Source: Larimichthys crocea (lineage: Eukaryota; Chordata; Actinopteri; Sciaenidae). Taken from it: a stretch of 64,000 bases of DNA. The notes under the pieces were generated by a model. The model made no database searches. It saw only the letters and a program-made list of their open reading frames with translations, and was not told the DNA's origin. Shown here piece after piece: positions 1-11,165 of this stretch. The position numbers and the translations under genes were made by a program. The stretch lies in NCBI RefSeq assembly GCF_000972845.2, contig NC_040032.1, positions 21,872,248-21,936,247 of the forward strand, given 5' to 3'. Position 1 is the stretch's first letter; every line of letters starts with the position of its first letter.

Positions 1-896
1 TGTGTGAAAATATTGAAAAATAAAAGAGTCTCAAACACATTTAAAGTCTGTTGGCATAAAACAGAACAGCACCTGTTTCAAATCTCAAGAGATTTACGCT
101 TCTTGTTGCACTAACAAAATCAAAGCTAAACATGCATCTTTGAGGAACCATATAGTAAAAAGCAGCACCTATTGTATTTTACATAAAGGCTGCGCTGCTT
201 CACTGTACACCCTCCATTACAATTTGCTTGTCCATCAGACCAAATCACTTTCAGCCCATTTCCTGATGTAACCAGCATAATTACTATCATTGTTCATAAT
301 GCATTATGCAGGGCTTAGACTAATTATGCAGAAAGGGTGCCACCTTTTCAAATTCTATATAAAGACTGGCATTTATTATTACTTTAAATGAATAAAGTTT
401 ATATTGTGAGGTCATATACATAAAGTTTAAACAACCAGCAGGAAGTCACTTTCAGTGAAACAAAGGATTCCCTTTTCCCAGTATTTATTTTCTAGGAAAT
501 GTGCTGTGTTGTCATATAATACAAAGCATCTTAATTTCTTCCTACAAAGGAATTTCTGAATAAAGCACAACAAAGACTTTTGTGTGTTGCAGGAGTTGCG
601 TGAAACCTGCAGGGCATGTAGACCCAAATGTGAGCAAAAAGGTTTAAACTGCTGGAAAATATATAGTAAAAAAAAGCTGTATAGAAGTAATAATACTAAT
701 ATTGAACCAACACCTTCTCACTCTCAACTTGTCAAATACTGCTGCTTGCTCAGTGACCCTCTGCTTCAAAATACGGTGCTGTAGGAACCTCCTTTTGTGC
801 TCGTCATTTGTGGACGTGAAATGCTCCAGCCATGAGCATCATTTAATTTGGATGTGCCCATCAATAAGTATAAAGTGCCAGAAAGTTCAAATATAG

Positions 897-1050
897 ATGA
901 GGTGTCTGGAGATTACTGATGCCAAAATACCCCTTTCACAAGTAAACTTACAAATGTACTTATTTGAATATACTTCTAAGTACCAAACTTTGACAAATTG
1001 TGAATATACCTTTGATGTCTTAAACACAAGGCAAATTATACCGGAGTGGA
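897..1050. repeat. Diverged dispersed repeat, copy A
   Basis: The words CTGGAGATTACTGATGCC, ACTTACAAATGT and AATATACTTCTAAGTAC and the TTTG/GTGAATA...GATG segment occur here in the same order as at 3115-3395. The other copy has an insertion between the first two blocks. The family is unknown. Confidence 0.6.
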
Positions 1051-3114
1051 GTGTTTTATCTATAGCTGTGTCTCACGATTACTGTGGAAAAGCACAACTG
1101 TATAATTTTCACTTCAGCCTGAAGCATCATCCCTGGATATGCCAGCTGTGGAGTATAAAAAGCTAGTTCATATATAGCCGAGGTGGATGGGTGGATGGGT
1201 GGCGCATCCTAACACAGGACTTCTTACCCAGTAGACTGCTGTTAGTTTCCAGTTTGAAACCAAAATTCATCCTGTGTATGCAAGTTAGTATACTTAAGTA
1301 ACATAAGTGTGTTAACATATGTGTAAAATAAAGTCTAACAAGTAGTTACATATTTATTATTGCTAACTGCGGAATCCTTCAAATCCAGAAATGAAGGGAA
1401 ACATACAGTGCATAAATAAAAAGCTAAAGGCTAGTAAACAAGTGGTAAATATTTGACAAAGAAGGAGTAAAAACTGGTTGCATTCAACATGCCATAGGCA
1501 AGACTTTGCAAGTCCCACCTGTAAAACCACTTGGCATTCAGAGAACAGGATACAGCGTTCCACTTGTTCTGCAAAGAAAGCTGCTCCAGGGTATACGGCA
1601 TGTAATGTAGTTACTGCAGATCCAACTCATTCCTCACGCAAGAATTAGAATATACTGATACAGCTCTTTGAGACTTTTTCAATTGTTAGACCTCAACATC
1701 ATAATAAAGCACTTCATATTGCTTTTTTGTCCTATTGGCATGACTCACAAAACAGCAGCTACCATAGATTTTGTTGCACAGATACAAGACACACTCAGCT
1801 ATCCACATTTGCTTTAGCAGCTTTGGTCCAAAGTGCTAGCGGTCTTGCCCACAATAACAATACAACATGCAGATGTTAAGCAGGTGTTTACTACCTTTTG
1901 AAATTAGCACGAAACTCAAGGTACAACCGAGGAGGCATGAGTGTCCGTATCAAATGTTGTGCCAATCGATCTAGCAGGCCGACACTTCATCCATATACAA
2001 CCACACTGTTGTTATCCGTCTGTCCCACTGATTCATTGCTGGTTATAAAGAGAGAAAAACAATCATCAGAACAATCCGGTGAGTGTTCTCCTTAACGATC
2101 TGGTGATTTGAAAATAGATGGTTTGTGCTGGAAAATATTTCAAGCCTTGAACTTTATTGCAGTTAGAACTCAGTGTTTGGAATGACAGGCACCTCTCAGA
2201 GTTTTTCATTAGCTTGTATTATTTTTCTTTTAGTGTTTTTTCTTTACATTCCTCTCCAGCGCTTCTCCCTCTTTTATGTGATCATTTTATTGTTAGGTTC
2301 TTTGGCTCTAACTTCTGTTTTTCTCAGTCCAAGGGCTGATTTTGTTGCTGCCCCGATTTAAAGAGCGAGATAGTTTCTGTTTTACTCAGCCATGGTCCTC
2401 CCTTTGGGGTTTGGAATGAAATTGTATGTGTTGTTATCTCAAATCGAAAAGGGCCAACAATACTTTATACTGCAAATCTGTCTGTGCACCAGTGTGCAAG
2501 GAAAATTAACATGCATATATTTTTACACAGCAATTCTGACATAGTCTTCTTCTTTTCTTTTGGAGGAAAAACTGCCTCACAGATGGAGCGTTTTTATGTG
2601 ACTTTGCAGATAGAAGTCAGACACTTTGCTGTAAATCATGATGAGTAAAACCAAGGAGCTTCTCACTTTTCTCCATTAGTGAGTTTTTGAATGAGTGCCT
2701 CTGGTCCACTCATACCAAATCAAAAGGCCTTGACAAGGACAGCTGCCAGAAGGCCTTGTGTGATTTGCAGCAATGCCATTTTCCCTCTGGCAGGGAATAC
2801 AGATCGCAAAAGCGTGACAGAGATTAAGCTACAATTTGTCGTTAGATTACAGTAATAAAACTGTCAAGAGCTCACAGCTCTAATATTTCAACTGTGGAAA
2901 CATGCAATTCATCAGTGCTGCATTATCAAACATATTTAAGGTGATGTGTGGGACAAAACAGGGTCCATTAAAACAGCACAAATTTAGGGGAGCTGCGACG
3001 TGTGCAGTGTTTTTATGTCCAAAAAGTCAAATAATGTCAAGATTTAAGTGTTTTCATCAGATATATGTCTACTGCTATATATCACCTGGTTGGTTGTGGG
3101 GTGTGTACATAATG

Positions 3115-3395
3115 CACAAAGTCTGGAGATTACTGATGCCAAAATATCCCTCAGGGAAGTGTGATTAAAAGTTACTTCTTGCTGGAGCTGCCATTAAAAC
3201 TTTAACTCGTAGAAGCAACAGATCAGATCGATTTTATGGCACAGAGTACACAGTAATCACCAGCAATTTCCACAACTTACAAATGTTCTTATTCCAACTA
3301 CAGCATCCGTTTTTTCTTTAAATATACTTCTAAGTACTGTACTATGACATTTGTGAATACACCTCTGATGAGCACAGGCTAAATAATTCCAAGGT
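3115..3395. repeat. Diverged dispersed repeat, copy B
   Basis: Same block order as copy A at 897-1050, with about 130 bp of extra sequence between the first and second shared blocks. It is either an old local duplication or two insertions of an unidentified element. Confidence 0.6.
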
Positions 3396-4410
3396 GTTGG
3401 AGCCTAACAGCCTGGCAGTAATTGCAGTACAAGTTTTCCTTACAACAGTGGAATATGATTATGATTAACAATGATTCATGTTATCTTAGAGTTTGTCATA
3501 TCCTGGATAACAATAAAAAAATGTTTGCATCCAATGAAACATGTCCTCACTTGTGATGCTGCCGGAGCAGAGTGATTCCTGTTTCTACAACTGCTCCACT
3601 GTCATTGCTGTGCATATTATAAATAAAGAACTCACCTTAATGTGTCTCCTCCCGATGTGCCTGAGAACATCAGCCTAATGTCTGGAGTATAAATATCACA
3701 ATATCCAAATAAAGCCCTGCCTGCCTTTGCAACAAGCCAGAGAGCAAAGAGCAGTCATTGGGCAGCAGCTGGCACACATCTGCTTATAGACCACTTATAA
3801 ATTATTAAGCAAAATGTCAGTCAGCCAGCTGTGGTTGCAGCTGGTGGGTCAGATACTCAGGAGCAGTTCCACCATGGTGATACTGATGGGATAAGTGTGT
3901 GTGACTGCGTGCGTGTTTGGGACTTTAGGAATACAGGTAAACGCCTGAAAGACAAAAGAAAAGACAAGACAAGGAACAACCGATGTTATTCTCCATCAAC
4001 ATGACAGGTCCATCTGATCTGAATAAACATGTTTCAGTGTGCATATTGTTTTCACCACTAACAGGGTTTATATACATCGGTGAGAAAAGGGCTGCATACT
4101 TCACAGTGTTGAGTGTTTTTCTCTTTTCTTTCTTGGACTGGTTCATTAATTCATCTTCAGACATTTGTACACTTCGTATGCAAATTGCAGTGGACAAAAA
4201 TAAACAACTGACAGAGTTATCAACACATCCTGCATACTCAGAGTGTATGTACAGGAGTACATTTTCAATGCAGTAACCACAAATAAAAGAAAGACATAAT
4301 GCTCACCAAAATACTTTATATTCATTTCACTTTACACCATAATGAAAAATTATATTGAAAAAATAAACTTACAATAAGTTACATTTATTCTGAGTACATT
4401 TTAGAACATG

Positions 4411-4466
4411 ACAGAGCTTTTATTGTGAAAATCCCAACAACAGAGCTTTTACTGTGAAAATCCAAA
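4411..4466. repeat. 29-bp tandem duplication
   Basis: Two head-to-tail units starting ACAGAGCTTTTA, at 4411-4439 and 4440-4466, differ at a few bases. It is a minor local duplication in unique sequence. Confidence 0.85.
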
Positions 4467-5833
4467 CTCCACTGCACAGCATGGTCAATGGCCCAAATCT
4501 GTGATGTCGTTTCTGGACAGTCAAGTTAGCAAGAATAAACAGGCAACGTTTAGACTTTCAAAATAAAGCATGTGTGGTTAGTATCGTGAACAGTCGCCCA
4601 GGAAACAAAAAATTGTCCTGGTGGTTAAAAGGTCTGTGTTTGTTTGACCCTTCCAGCTACCCTACAACCTCCATATGCACTTTGCCACTCTTTATACTAC
4701 GTCACCTGACAATGGGTGCATCCAAAATTGAAGCTTCAAGGGGTACTTACAGCAAGTCATACTTACTTACTTGAGTCCACACCTTAGAGAACAGCCATTT
4801 GTCACAATACTGTAAGAGGGCACTTTCCAGGAAAGCATAAACATCGGTCACTTTAAGCGTTCAAACAAATGACCAGTACTGTTCAGCCAGGCAGGGGAGT
4901 TAACCAGCAAAGGATTTATGGGGACAAGCACTCCACTGGCCACTTATTCATCACAGCTGGCCTATATCAGCAACTGGATCAGCCACCAACCTTTCAGTAT
5001 ATTTGTCACTTCAGGTAAAGATGAAAATACAAATGAAAGATGCTTCCTCAACTGGTTCAAAGTTGATTGTATTGTCTCTTTAGAGACGGAAAGATAACTG
5101 ACTTGATTTGTCAGTATCACCATTTAAACACATCAATCAAAATCATCAAATTGAGTTTACATCTTGTTGAATTTACAGTGTCAATATACAGCCACGAGGA
5201 TATGTGAATACACAGTTGTAAAATCTCTCATCATTGATTTGCTGAAAGAAAACTGATGATGTGACTGATCTCCGGTAGTGTGACACCACAGGCTGTCACC
5301 AACAACAACTGCAACGCAGACAGCTTCTTCAGCACAGCCAATGGCTTCTTTAAGCACAGACAATTTCACACATGAAAGATTTACACCCAAGCAATGGGAA
5401 ATCCATCCATCTGAAGCCTTTGAGGTGTAAAGGAGTAAAAAAAACAGAGCCTGTCAGCCTCTGAGGTACAGAGGCATGTCTGGGAATACAGATGGTAGCA
5501 GCCTTGGAGGCTTGGATGGTGAAATGAATGAGAATAGAAGTTCAGGGAGCCTCCCAGGAAAGAATAAATACAAATCCTAAAGCCTTTGGAGACACACATG
5601 TAGAGGAAAAAGCCTCTGGCCACACACACACACAGACACACACTATAACTAAAATGTTGGCACTGTTAGCAAGCTACAAAGAACTACTGTAAAAATACAT
5701 TTTACTGGTCATTGTAAATTAAACAGTTTCAGGGTTTTAATTAAAAATCGCTTAGCTTACTTGGTTACACAATTGTTCTTTTTATGTCTTGATCATCATT
5801 TTATTATTTTGGAGGTCTCACACACACCTCCTG

Positions 5834-5888
5834 TAACAATGTGCGTACAAAATACATTATTATTACAGCACAGAACAAGTCATGCATT
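5834..5888. repeat. Short dispersed repeat, copy 1
   Basis: A GTAACAATGTG...TACATTATT...TTACAGCACA...AACAA stretch recurs with about 85% identity by eye at 7759-7813. The family is unknown; both copies abut AT-rich unique DNA. Confidence 0.55.
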
Positions 5889-5964
5889 TTTCTGACAAGC
5901 AAATTTTGCAGTCACGCAAATACTGCATTTTTCTGACAAGCAAATTTTGCAGTCACGCAAATAC
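5883..5964. repeat. Perfect 41-bp tandem duplication
   Basis: The unit beginning TGCATTTTTCTGACAAGC and ending GCAAATAC is present twice without a mismatch (5883-5923 and 5924-5964). Identity over 41 bp implies a recent event or an assembly artefact. Confidence 0.95.
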
Positions 5965-6559
5965 TTTAATGACTGTCCTCAAGAAAAAAAAAACAGAAGT
6001 GTTTCTATTCTGCAGCACTGATGTGCATCGACGCTGAGAAACAGAATGGTGATGTATTCTGATCCATGTCAGTCACATTCCCCTCAAGGACAAAGTTTGA
6101 AAACAGGTACGGCAAAGACCAAAGACAGTACATCACCAAATAATTCATGATCTCAAAAAGTTATAGTATGAGGGAAACAAACTTTTATTTGTATCTCCAT
6201 ATCTGTGCATGAGCTGTATATGTGTGTGCATGCCTGTTTTATATGGCAAACACACTCTCCTTTGTGCAGATTATTGCTTGCAGACAAACCCAAAACTCTG
6301 GCCTCTCCAGGTGAAGTCCAGCAATACCATCTGTTACACTGTGGCTGCAGGGAAAAGAGTGTTCACACAACAGAGCGATACAACAAGAGTGAAAGAAGGA
6401 GGTTGCTGGTACATCAGCACACCTAGAATACAACCCACAATGATTCAGTGGAAGCTTATTACATAACACATTTTCTGCCACGTTTCAAAAATAATATACT
6501 GAGCAAGTCACACATTTACCGTTTTACCCAGAGCTTCCTGTCTTCTGGGAAAACGTTCC

Positions 6560-6800
6560 ACAAGATTTTGAGTTGACTGCTGGAATTTGCTTCCATTCAA
6601 CCATGAGGGCCTTCGGGAGGCCCAACACTGATGGTGGGTGCTCAAGTCTGACTCACACTTGATCCTAAAGGTGTTGAATGGGGATGAGGTCAGGAATCCT
6701 CAGTCAAGTTCTTGTTGACTGAATCTGACTTTGTGCACAGTGGCATAGGGGCTTCCTTAAAGTATTGCCACAAAGTTGAATGCTCTACTGTTAAGATAAA
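6560..6800 (-). mobile_element. Tc1-like DNA transposon relic (antisense)
   Basis: The + strand shows the antisense signature of a Tc1/mariner transposase 3' part: TTTGCTTCCATTCAACCATG, then GGTGTTGAATGGGGATGAGG, GTCAAGTTCTT, CTTTGTGCACAGTGGCAT and TTGCCACAAAGTTG. In intact copies the GATGAGGTCAGG region is the reverse complement of the SPDLNPIEHLWDEL segment around the last catalytic acid. Frames are broken and neither terminal repeat is clear, so it is a dead fragment. Confidence 0.75.
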
Positions 6801-7758
6801 CCTTAATTTAATGGAATGCTAGCACTGTATACAGACTTTTGTCCATTTTTTTTTTTTTTTTTTGCTCAGTCATGCTCAAAGACAAAAGACAATTCCACAA
6901 TGAACGCAAAAACAATTTTCATAAACTTTAAAACTTTCTCCTCTATGATTGACTTGAGCTATGAGCTTCCTGAAGAAATCTATCATTTCCGTGGTTTTCC
7001 CAATCACTGCTGCTAAAGTAAAGTTCATAAAATCTCTCACCATCAGCGGCTTATGTCTGCATGACTCATGTCCAATAACTGTACTCTCTAAAATTGCTCT
7101 ATTACAGAGTGGAGGCAGATTTTAAAGCAATTACACTCAGAAAAAAATTACTTTTTATTTGACAATTTGGGCCACAGCATGAGCATCCTGAACAGTTCTT
7201 GGAAAAAAAAAACCATTCAATCTTTACTGCAGCTTTTGTTCATAAAGAATAACGAATAATGATTATATGAGGAAAAAAGTTTCCATTTTTATGAAATGAT
7301 GAGTGCATATGGTTTCTTTCAAGGCTGTTTTTATAAATAAATCCTAATGAAATGCTGATTATTATTCATTCCAGAATCAAAACAGAAATTCATCAAAAAC
7401 TGTTTGTGTTGATAATTTATGTGTTGCAATTTGCACGGAACAGAAAAATATGGATTCATGGTGAATGGGGGGCAACAAGGAGTGTAAATTGCAGAGAGCT
7501 GTTCACCAAAACATCTTGGTCAGTCTTTCTGCAGTTATAACAATGACCAACACTGATTTGGTCAATGTAAAACAAATTTTATGGTAAAATGACTGTTAAT
7601 CATGGCAAAGAAATGTAGTGAAAATAATTTATATTAATTGTTTTAGGTGGTTAAAATACATTTTGCTGCTACTCGTCCACAGCAATACATTGCGCAGTTT
7701 CTGTTCCAACATTCATGAGGAAGCTGTCAATCAAAACGTGATCTGCCACGCCTACACA

Positions 7759-7813
7759 GTAACAATGTGGGCATAACATACATTATTGTTACAGCACACA
7801 ACAAATCATGTAT
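7759..7813. repeat. Short dispersed repeat, copy 2
   Basis: Matches 5834-5888 (GTAACAATGTG...ACATTATTGTTACAGCACA). The two copies are 1.9 kb apart in the same orientation. Confidence 0.55.
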
Positions 7814-9579
7814 GTTAGTATATATGCTTAACAAGATGCTCAACTTTGGTATCTGGTACCTGGTATATATGTATTTGTACTATTACAAGCCACATTTCCA
7901 AACACTTTAGGACAAATAAAATACTTGATAAATCAAAAGCCACACATCTTCACATCCTAATGCTACTTTTACATTGGTTGAATAAGGTCAGCTTTTGCAT
8001 AGACATGTACAGCATGACCTTGCTATAAGCAATGTTTACCCTCTCTATCTTATAGTGATGGGCTGAGAGTTTTCACCTGTCATGACTGGGGAAATGTTTG
8101 CTCTTGGGAAAGAAAAGTGAGTCACCTCAGTCTGAGTTTTCTTTGCCTCTTCTGTATATTCAATGAAGTCTGGGTTTTATTTTGTACTTCAAGATGCAGA
8201 AAGACACTTTTTGAGCAGACAGAAGAATAATTGTTGTTCTCAACAAATGGCTCGGGAAGACAACAGGAACATGGATGGTGGAGGAGACTAAGGAGTGGAA
8301 CAGAAGAAGTATTTTAGCTGTGGAGGACTGCTTGATATGTAAATGTGAGCTACTGTATGAATGTTTCATTCAGACTTGGCTGAGGTAGGGTGTGCAAAGA
8401 GAGGGCCAACAGAGCATGAAATATACATCATAAGTTTTTTTGTGCGTGTGTGAACTCCATGTCTGTGGGTGGGTACTGTAAGTTAACGAGTGTGGGGTGT
8501 GTGTGTTTCTCTGTGTACTCGCTGACTTTCTATTCAACAAGCATGACCCTGCACTGAGGTTATGATCAGTGCAGTTGAACTTCAGTTTCACCATAGAAGT
8601 GCAAATTTCTCGGTTATCATGCAGATAAAAATCTGCCTCAGCTCAGCTCAGTGTAAACAGAGTCAACAAGAGTTCATAAACAAACAAAAATAATCAAACA
8701 TCCATGAACTTTGCACTGGCAAACATACCAAACAGATAAATAAGACATAGACCCATAAATTAATTTAGTTTGAGCAGACTGTACTTGAAAGCAGCTGGAA
8801 TCCATATTTTTCTATCATAGTGTCTCAAAAACAATGTGAGGATGTGAAAGGGCTCACTTATAGAACCTACAGAGAAATATTACCTGAATCTGCAGCTCGC
8901 CTCAGCTTTATGGAGCTTTTATAGTCAGTTACGGATCATTTAGCCATCACCTTAGAAAGGATGTTTGCCTGGCTTGGCTCTAGGGATGGTAATTATGGTC
9001 GGACATGAATATAACTTTGATGACACCTTGACATTTCATCTAGTACCATCATCGGGTCAAAATTCCGATTTGTCCAGTACATCGGCTGTAAAATTAAAAA
9101 TGAATGTAGTCTGCATGTCACCATCTTGGCAGTCCTCTCTCCGCCAGCTTCTGACTAAACCAAGAATGGGCAAGGACAAGGATAGTGGGTGGGGCTCAGT
9201 GTACATACACAGATATGGGAGAACGTACAGCTACAGACAAGGACAATAAGCTGGACAAAGTAAACATAAAAATTATGTTAAAACTACGTACAGATAAATA
9301 TATCTGTGCATGTACTGCATTTTGTTGTCTATGTACTCTAATCTAATATCTATGTATATTAGCAACCACATTTGTCGACACTAAGACAATAGGGCTATGG
9401 TGCAAAGCGCAAAGGATGCTAAAATAAACGACTTATGTAGCAGGTTCATTATTATACATGAGGTAGGTGGATATGACAGTATATACAGGATACACAGCAT
9501 GCGTAGATTATGTATGAGTGATGATATTCATGTTACAAAGAACAAAACTGAACTGTCAAAGTGAGAATAAATAATTTAC
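7814..9579. other. Gene-free stretch with an old repeat fragment
   Basis: No coding region is recognised. The segment at about 8978-9200 (GATGACACCTTGACATTTCAT, then CATCATCGGGTCAAAATTCCG and CCATCTTGGC...AATGGGCAAGGACA) resembles a high-copy teleost repeat related to the one at 36780-37200. It gives a 94-aa open frame with no protein family. Confidence 0.5.
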
Positions 9580-9960
9580 AGATATAGTAGAGAGTTGTTG
9601 CACAGGGATTGTTCCTTAAACTGTGTGTCCTGTGATGCATGGTGTCTGGTTGGTTTGGTGTCCAGTGCTCTGTAGCGCCTCTTAGAGAGCAGAAGTTGAG
9701 ACAGGTTGTGCCCAGGGTGTGATGGATCTGCATTGATGTTTCCTGACCGTGTTCTGATTCTATGGATAAGTCCTGAATTAAATAGTTTTCTCTAGAGTCC
9801 CCACTATCCATTGTAAACTGGTCCTGTCTTGTTTGGTGGCCAGACAGTGACGGATGAGCAGAGAGCAGACTGAATAACAGCAGCATTGCACTCACTGGTA
9901 AAAAAGAAGAAATGAAGAAATTAAAATTACAGATCATTAAAATTGACGTTTGTAGACACA
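9580..9960 (-). mobile_element. Non-LTR retrotransposon (LINE) ORF2 C-terminal relic
   Basis: On the minus strand a 142-aa frame includes SAMLLLFSLLSAHPSLSGHQ, a degraded form of the reverse-transcriptase tail SVLCSSITVWFGSATKQDRN. Downstream, the nucleotide word CAGTGCTCTGTAGCGCCTC and the TTGTGCCCAGGGTGTGATGG block match the LINE segment encoding DPSHPGHNLFQLLPSGRRYRAL. Frame and catalytic residues are gone. The element probably extends on the + strand coordinate side down to about 9270 as 3' untranslated tail. Confidence 0.65.
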
Positions 9961-10993
9961 CAACACAGAGAGAATCAAAACATGTCCAGCTAAAATGATA
10001 ATGTTAGCCAAAACAACATAAGCTTCATGAAGCTGCAAGCCAAACACTTTTATTTCGAATGAAAGCAAATCTTTAATTTATTGTCTGCAGTGTGTTTCGG
10101 CTGCAATGCCTGTATTTCAGTTCCTGTGCACTTGGCATTGGCATCTTAATTTTTCTTTGCACAATGATTCCACATTATTCCGCCTGGAATTTGTCAGTTC
10201 CAGTTGAAAACAAACCACTAAAAGTGAAAAACCATTACAGCAATTTGTAAGTTGAATAAGAAAGTAGGTATTAGCAAGTGCGTGAAAAAAGGTTTTTTTT
10301 ATTTTTTTATTCTTTCACATTGGAAATCCTGCAATTAGAATAACAGTAATAAGAAGAGATAAATAATTCAGAGGCCTACATCAGTGCGGAGCTGTGAACA
10401 TTTGTTTTCTGTGGCATTGCCCTTGCATCAAGTCATGCAGAACTGTAACATTCTCAGCTCAGTAAACAAACTACTCAGTCTTGAAAGAGTGCAAATAAGG
10501 CAAGATGATAAAAGTTCCCTTTTGCCAAATTTAAAACAGCCTACTAGTCAATTAGCGTCAGCTGAACTTATTTGACTTTTTCGACGCTGAGATTTAGGTC
10601 CCACAATGAGATAATTGTGTTCTCCTCCAGTACATGATGTTTGTGAGGGACACAAACAAGGCATCTTGCTGTGCCGGGTTTTCTGCCTTCAGGCATGCAA
10701 CAGCTACCAATCTGCACTGCCATGTAATCTCTTAGCCGCCATTCAGCAGCTAACAAACTCAGCAACTTGCTTTACTTTACTGTGAGTGGTGTCCACACAT
10801 ACACACTCCCCGTCGCTCAGTGTGTCCTGATGGGAAGCTGTTCAGGCAGGAGCTCCCACTGCACCTTGAGCTGAGGACCATTATGTGGTTCAGCACCACA
10901 GAGCTTGTCACACCAGGCAGAGCAACTGTGGTCATTTTGGGTTAATTATTCAGACTGCTTACAGTCTTTAACCGTTTTAAAACCAGACCAGGG

Positions 10994-11165
10994 GCTGTAT
11001 TCACAAAACATCCTAGGGCTAAAAGTAGTTTCTAACTGGTGAAGTTAGGAGAAACTCTTAAAAATAAGGAGCATGTCAGTCCTAACTTCAAGTTCTAAGC
11101 TTTTGGTCAAAGTTCACAATGCAGAGATAAAAGTAGCTCTTAAGTCTGAGAGGAGCTAGGTTCAG
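10994..11165. repeat. Dispersed teleost repeat fragment
   Basis: GGGCTGTATTCACAAAACAT, then GGGCTAAAAGTAGTTTCTAA, GTTAGGAGAAACTCTTAAAA and TAAAAGTAGCTCTTAAG match a high-copy fish repeat that I recognise by its 'gctgtattcacaaaac' opening. It is non-coding; the class is uncertain (probably a non-autonomous DNA element). Confidence 0.5.

Larger units (their letters stand above)
1..5833. other. Gene-free AT-rich flank
   Basis: No conserved coding sequence is seen in six frames; the open frames are short, lack domains and are AT-driven. The stretch holds a diverged local duplication (897-1050 versus 3115-3395) and a 29-bp tandem pair at 4411-4466. The stretch at about 2680-2900 has low repetitiveness and mixed composition and may be a conserved non-coding element, but nothing in it is recognisable. 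Confidence 0.6.
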
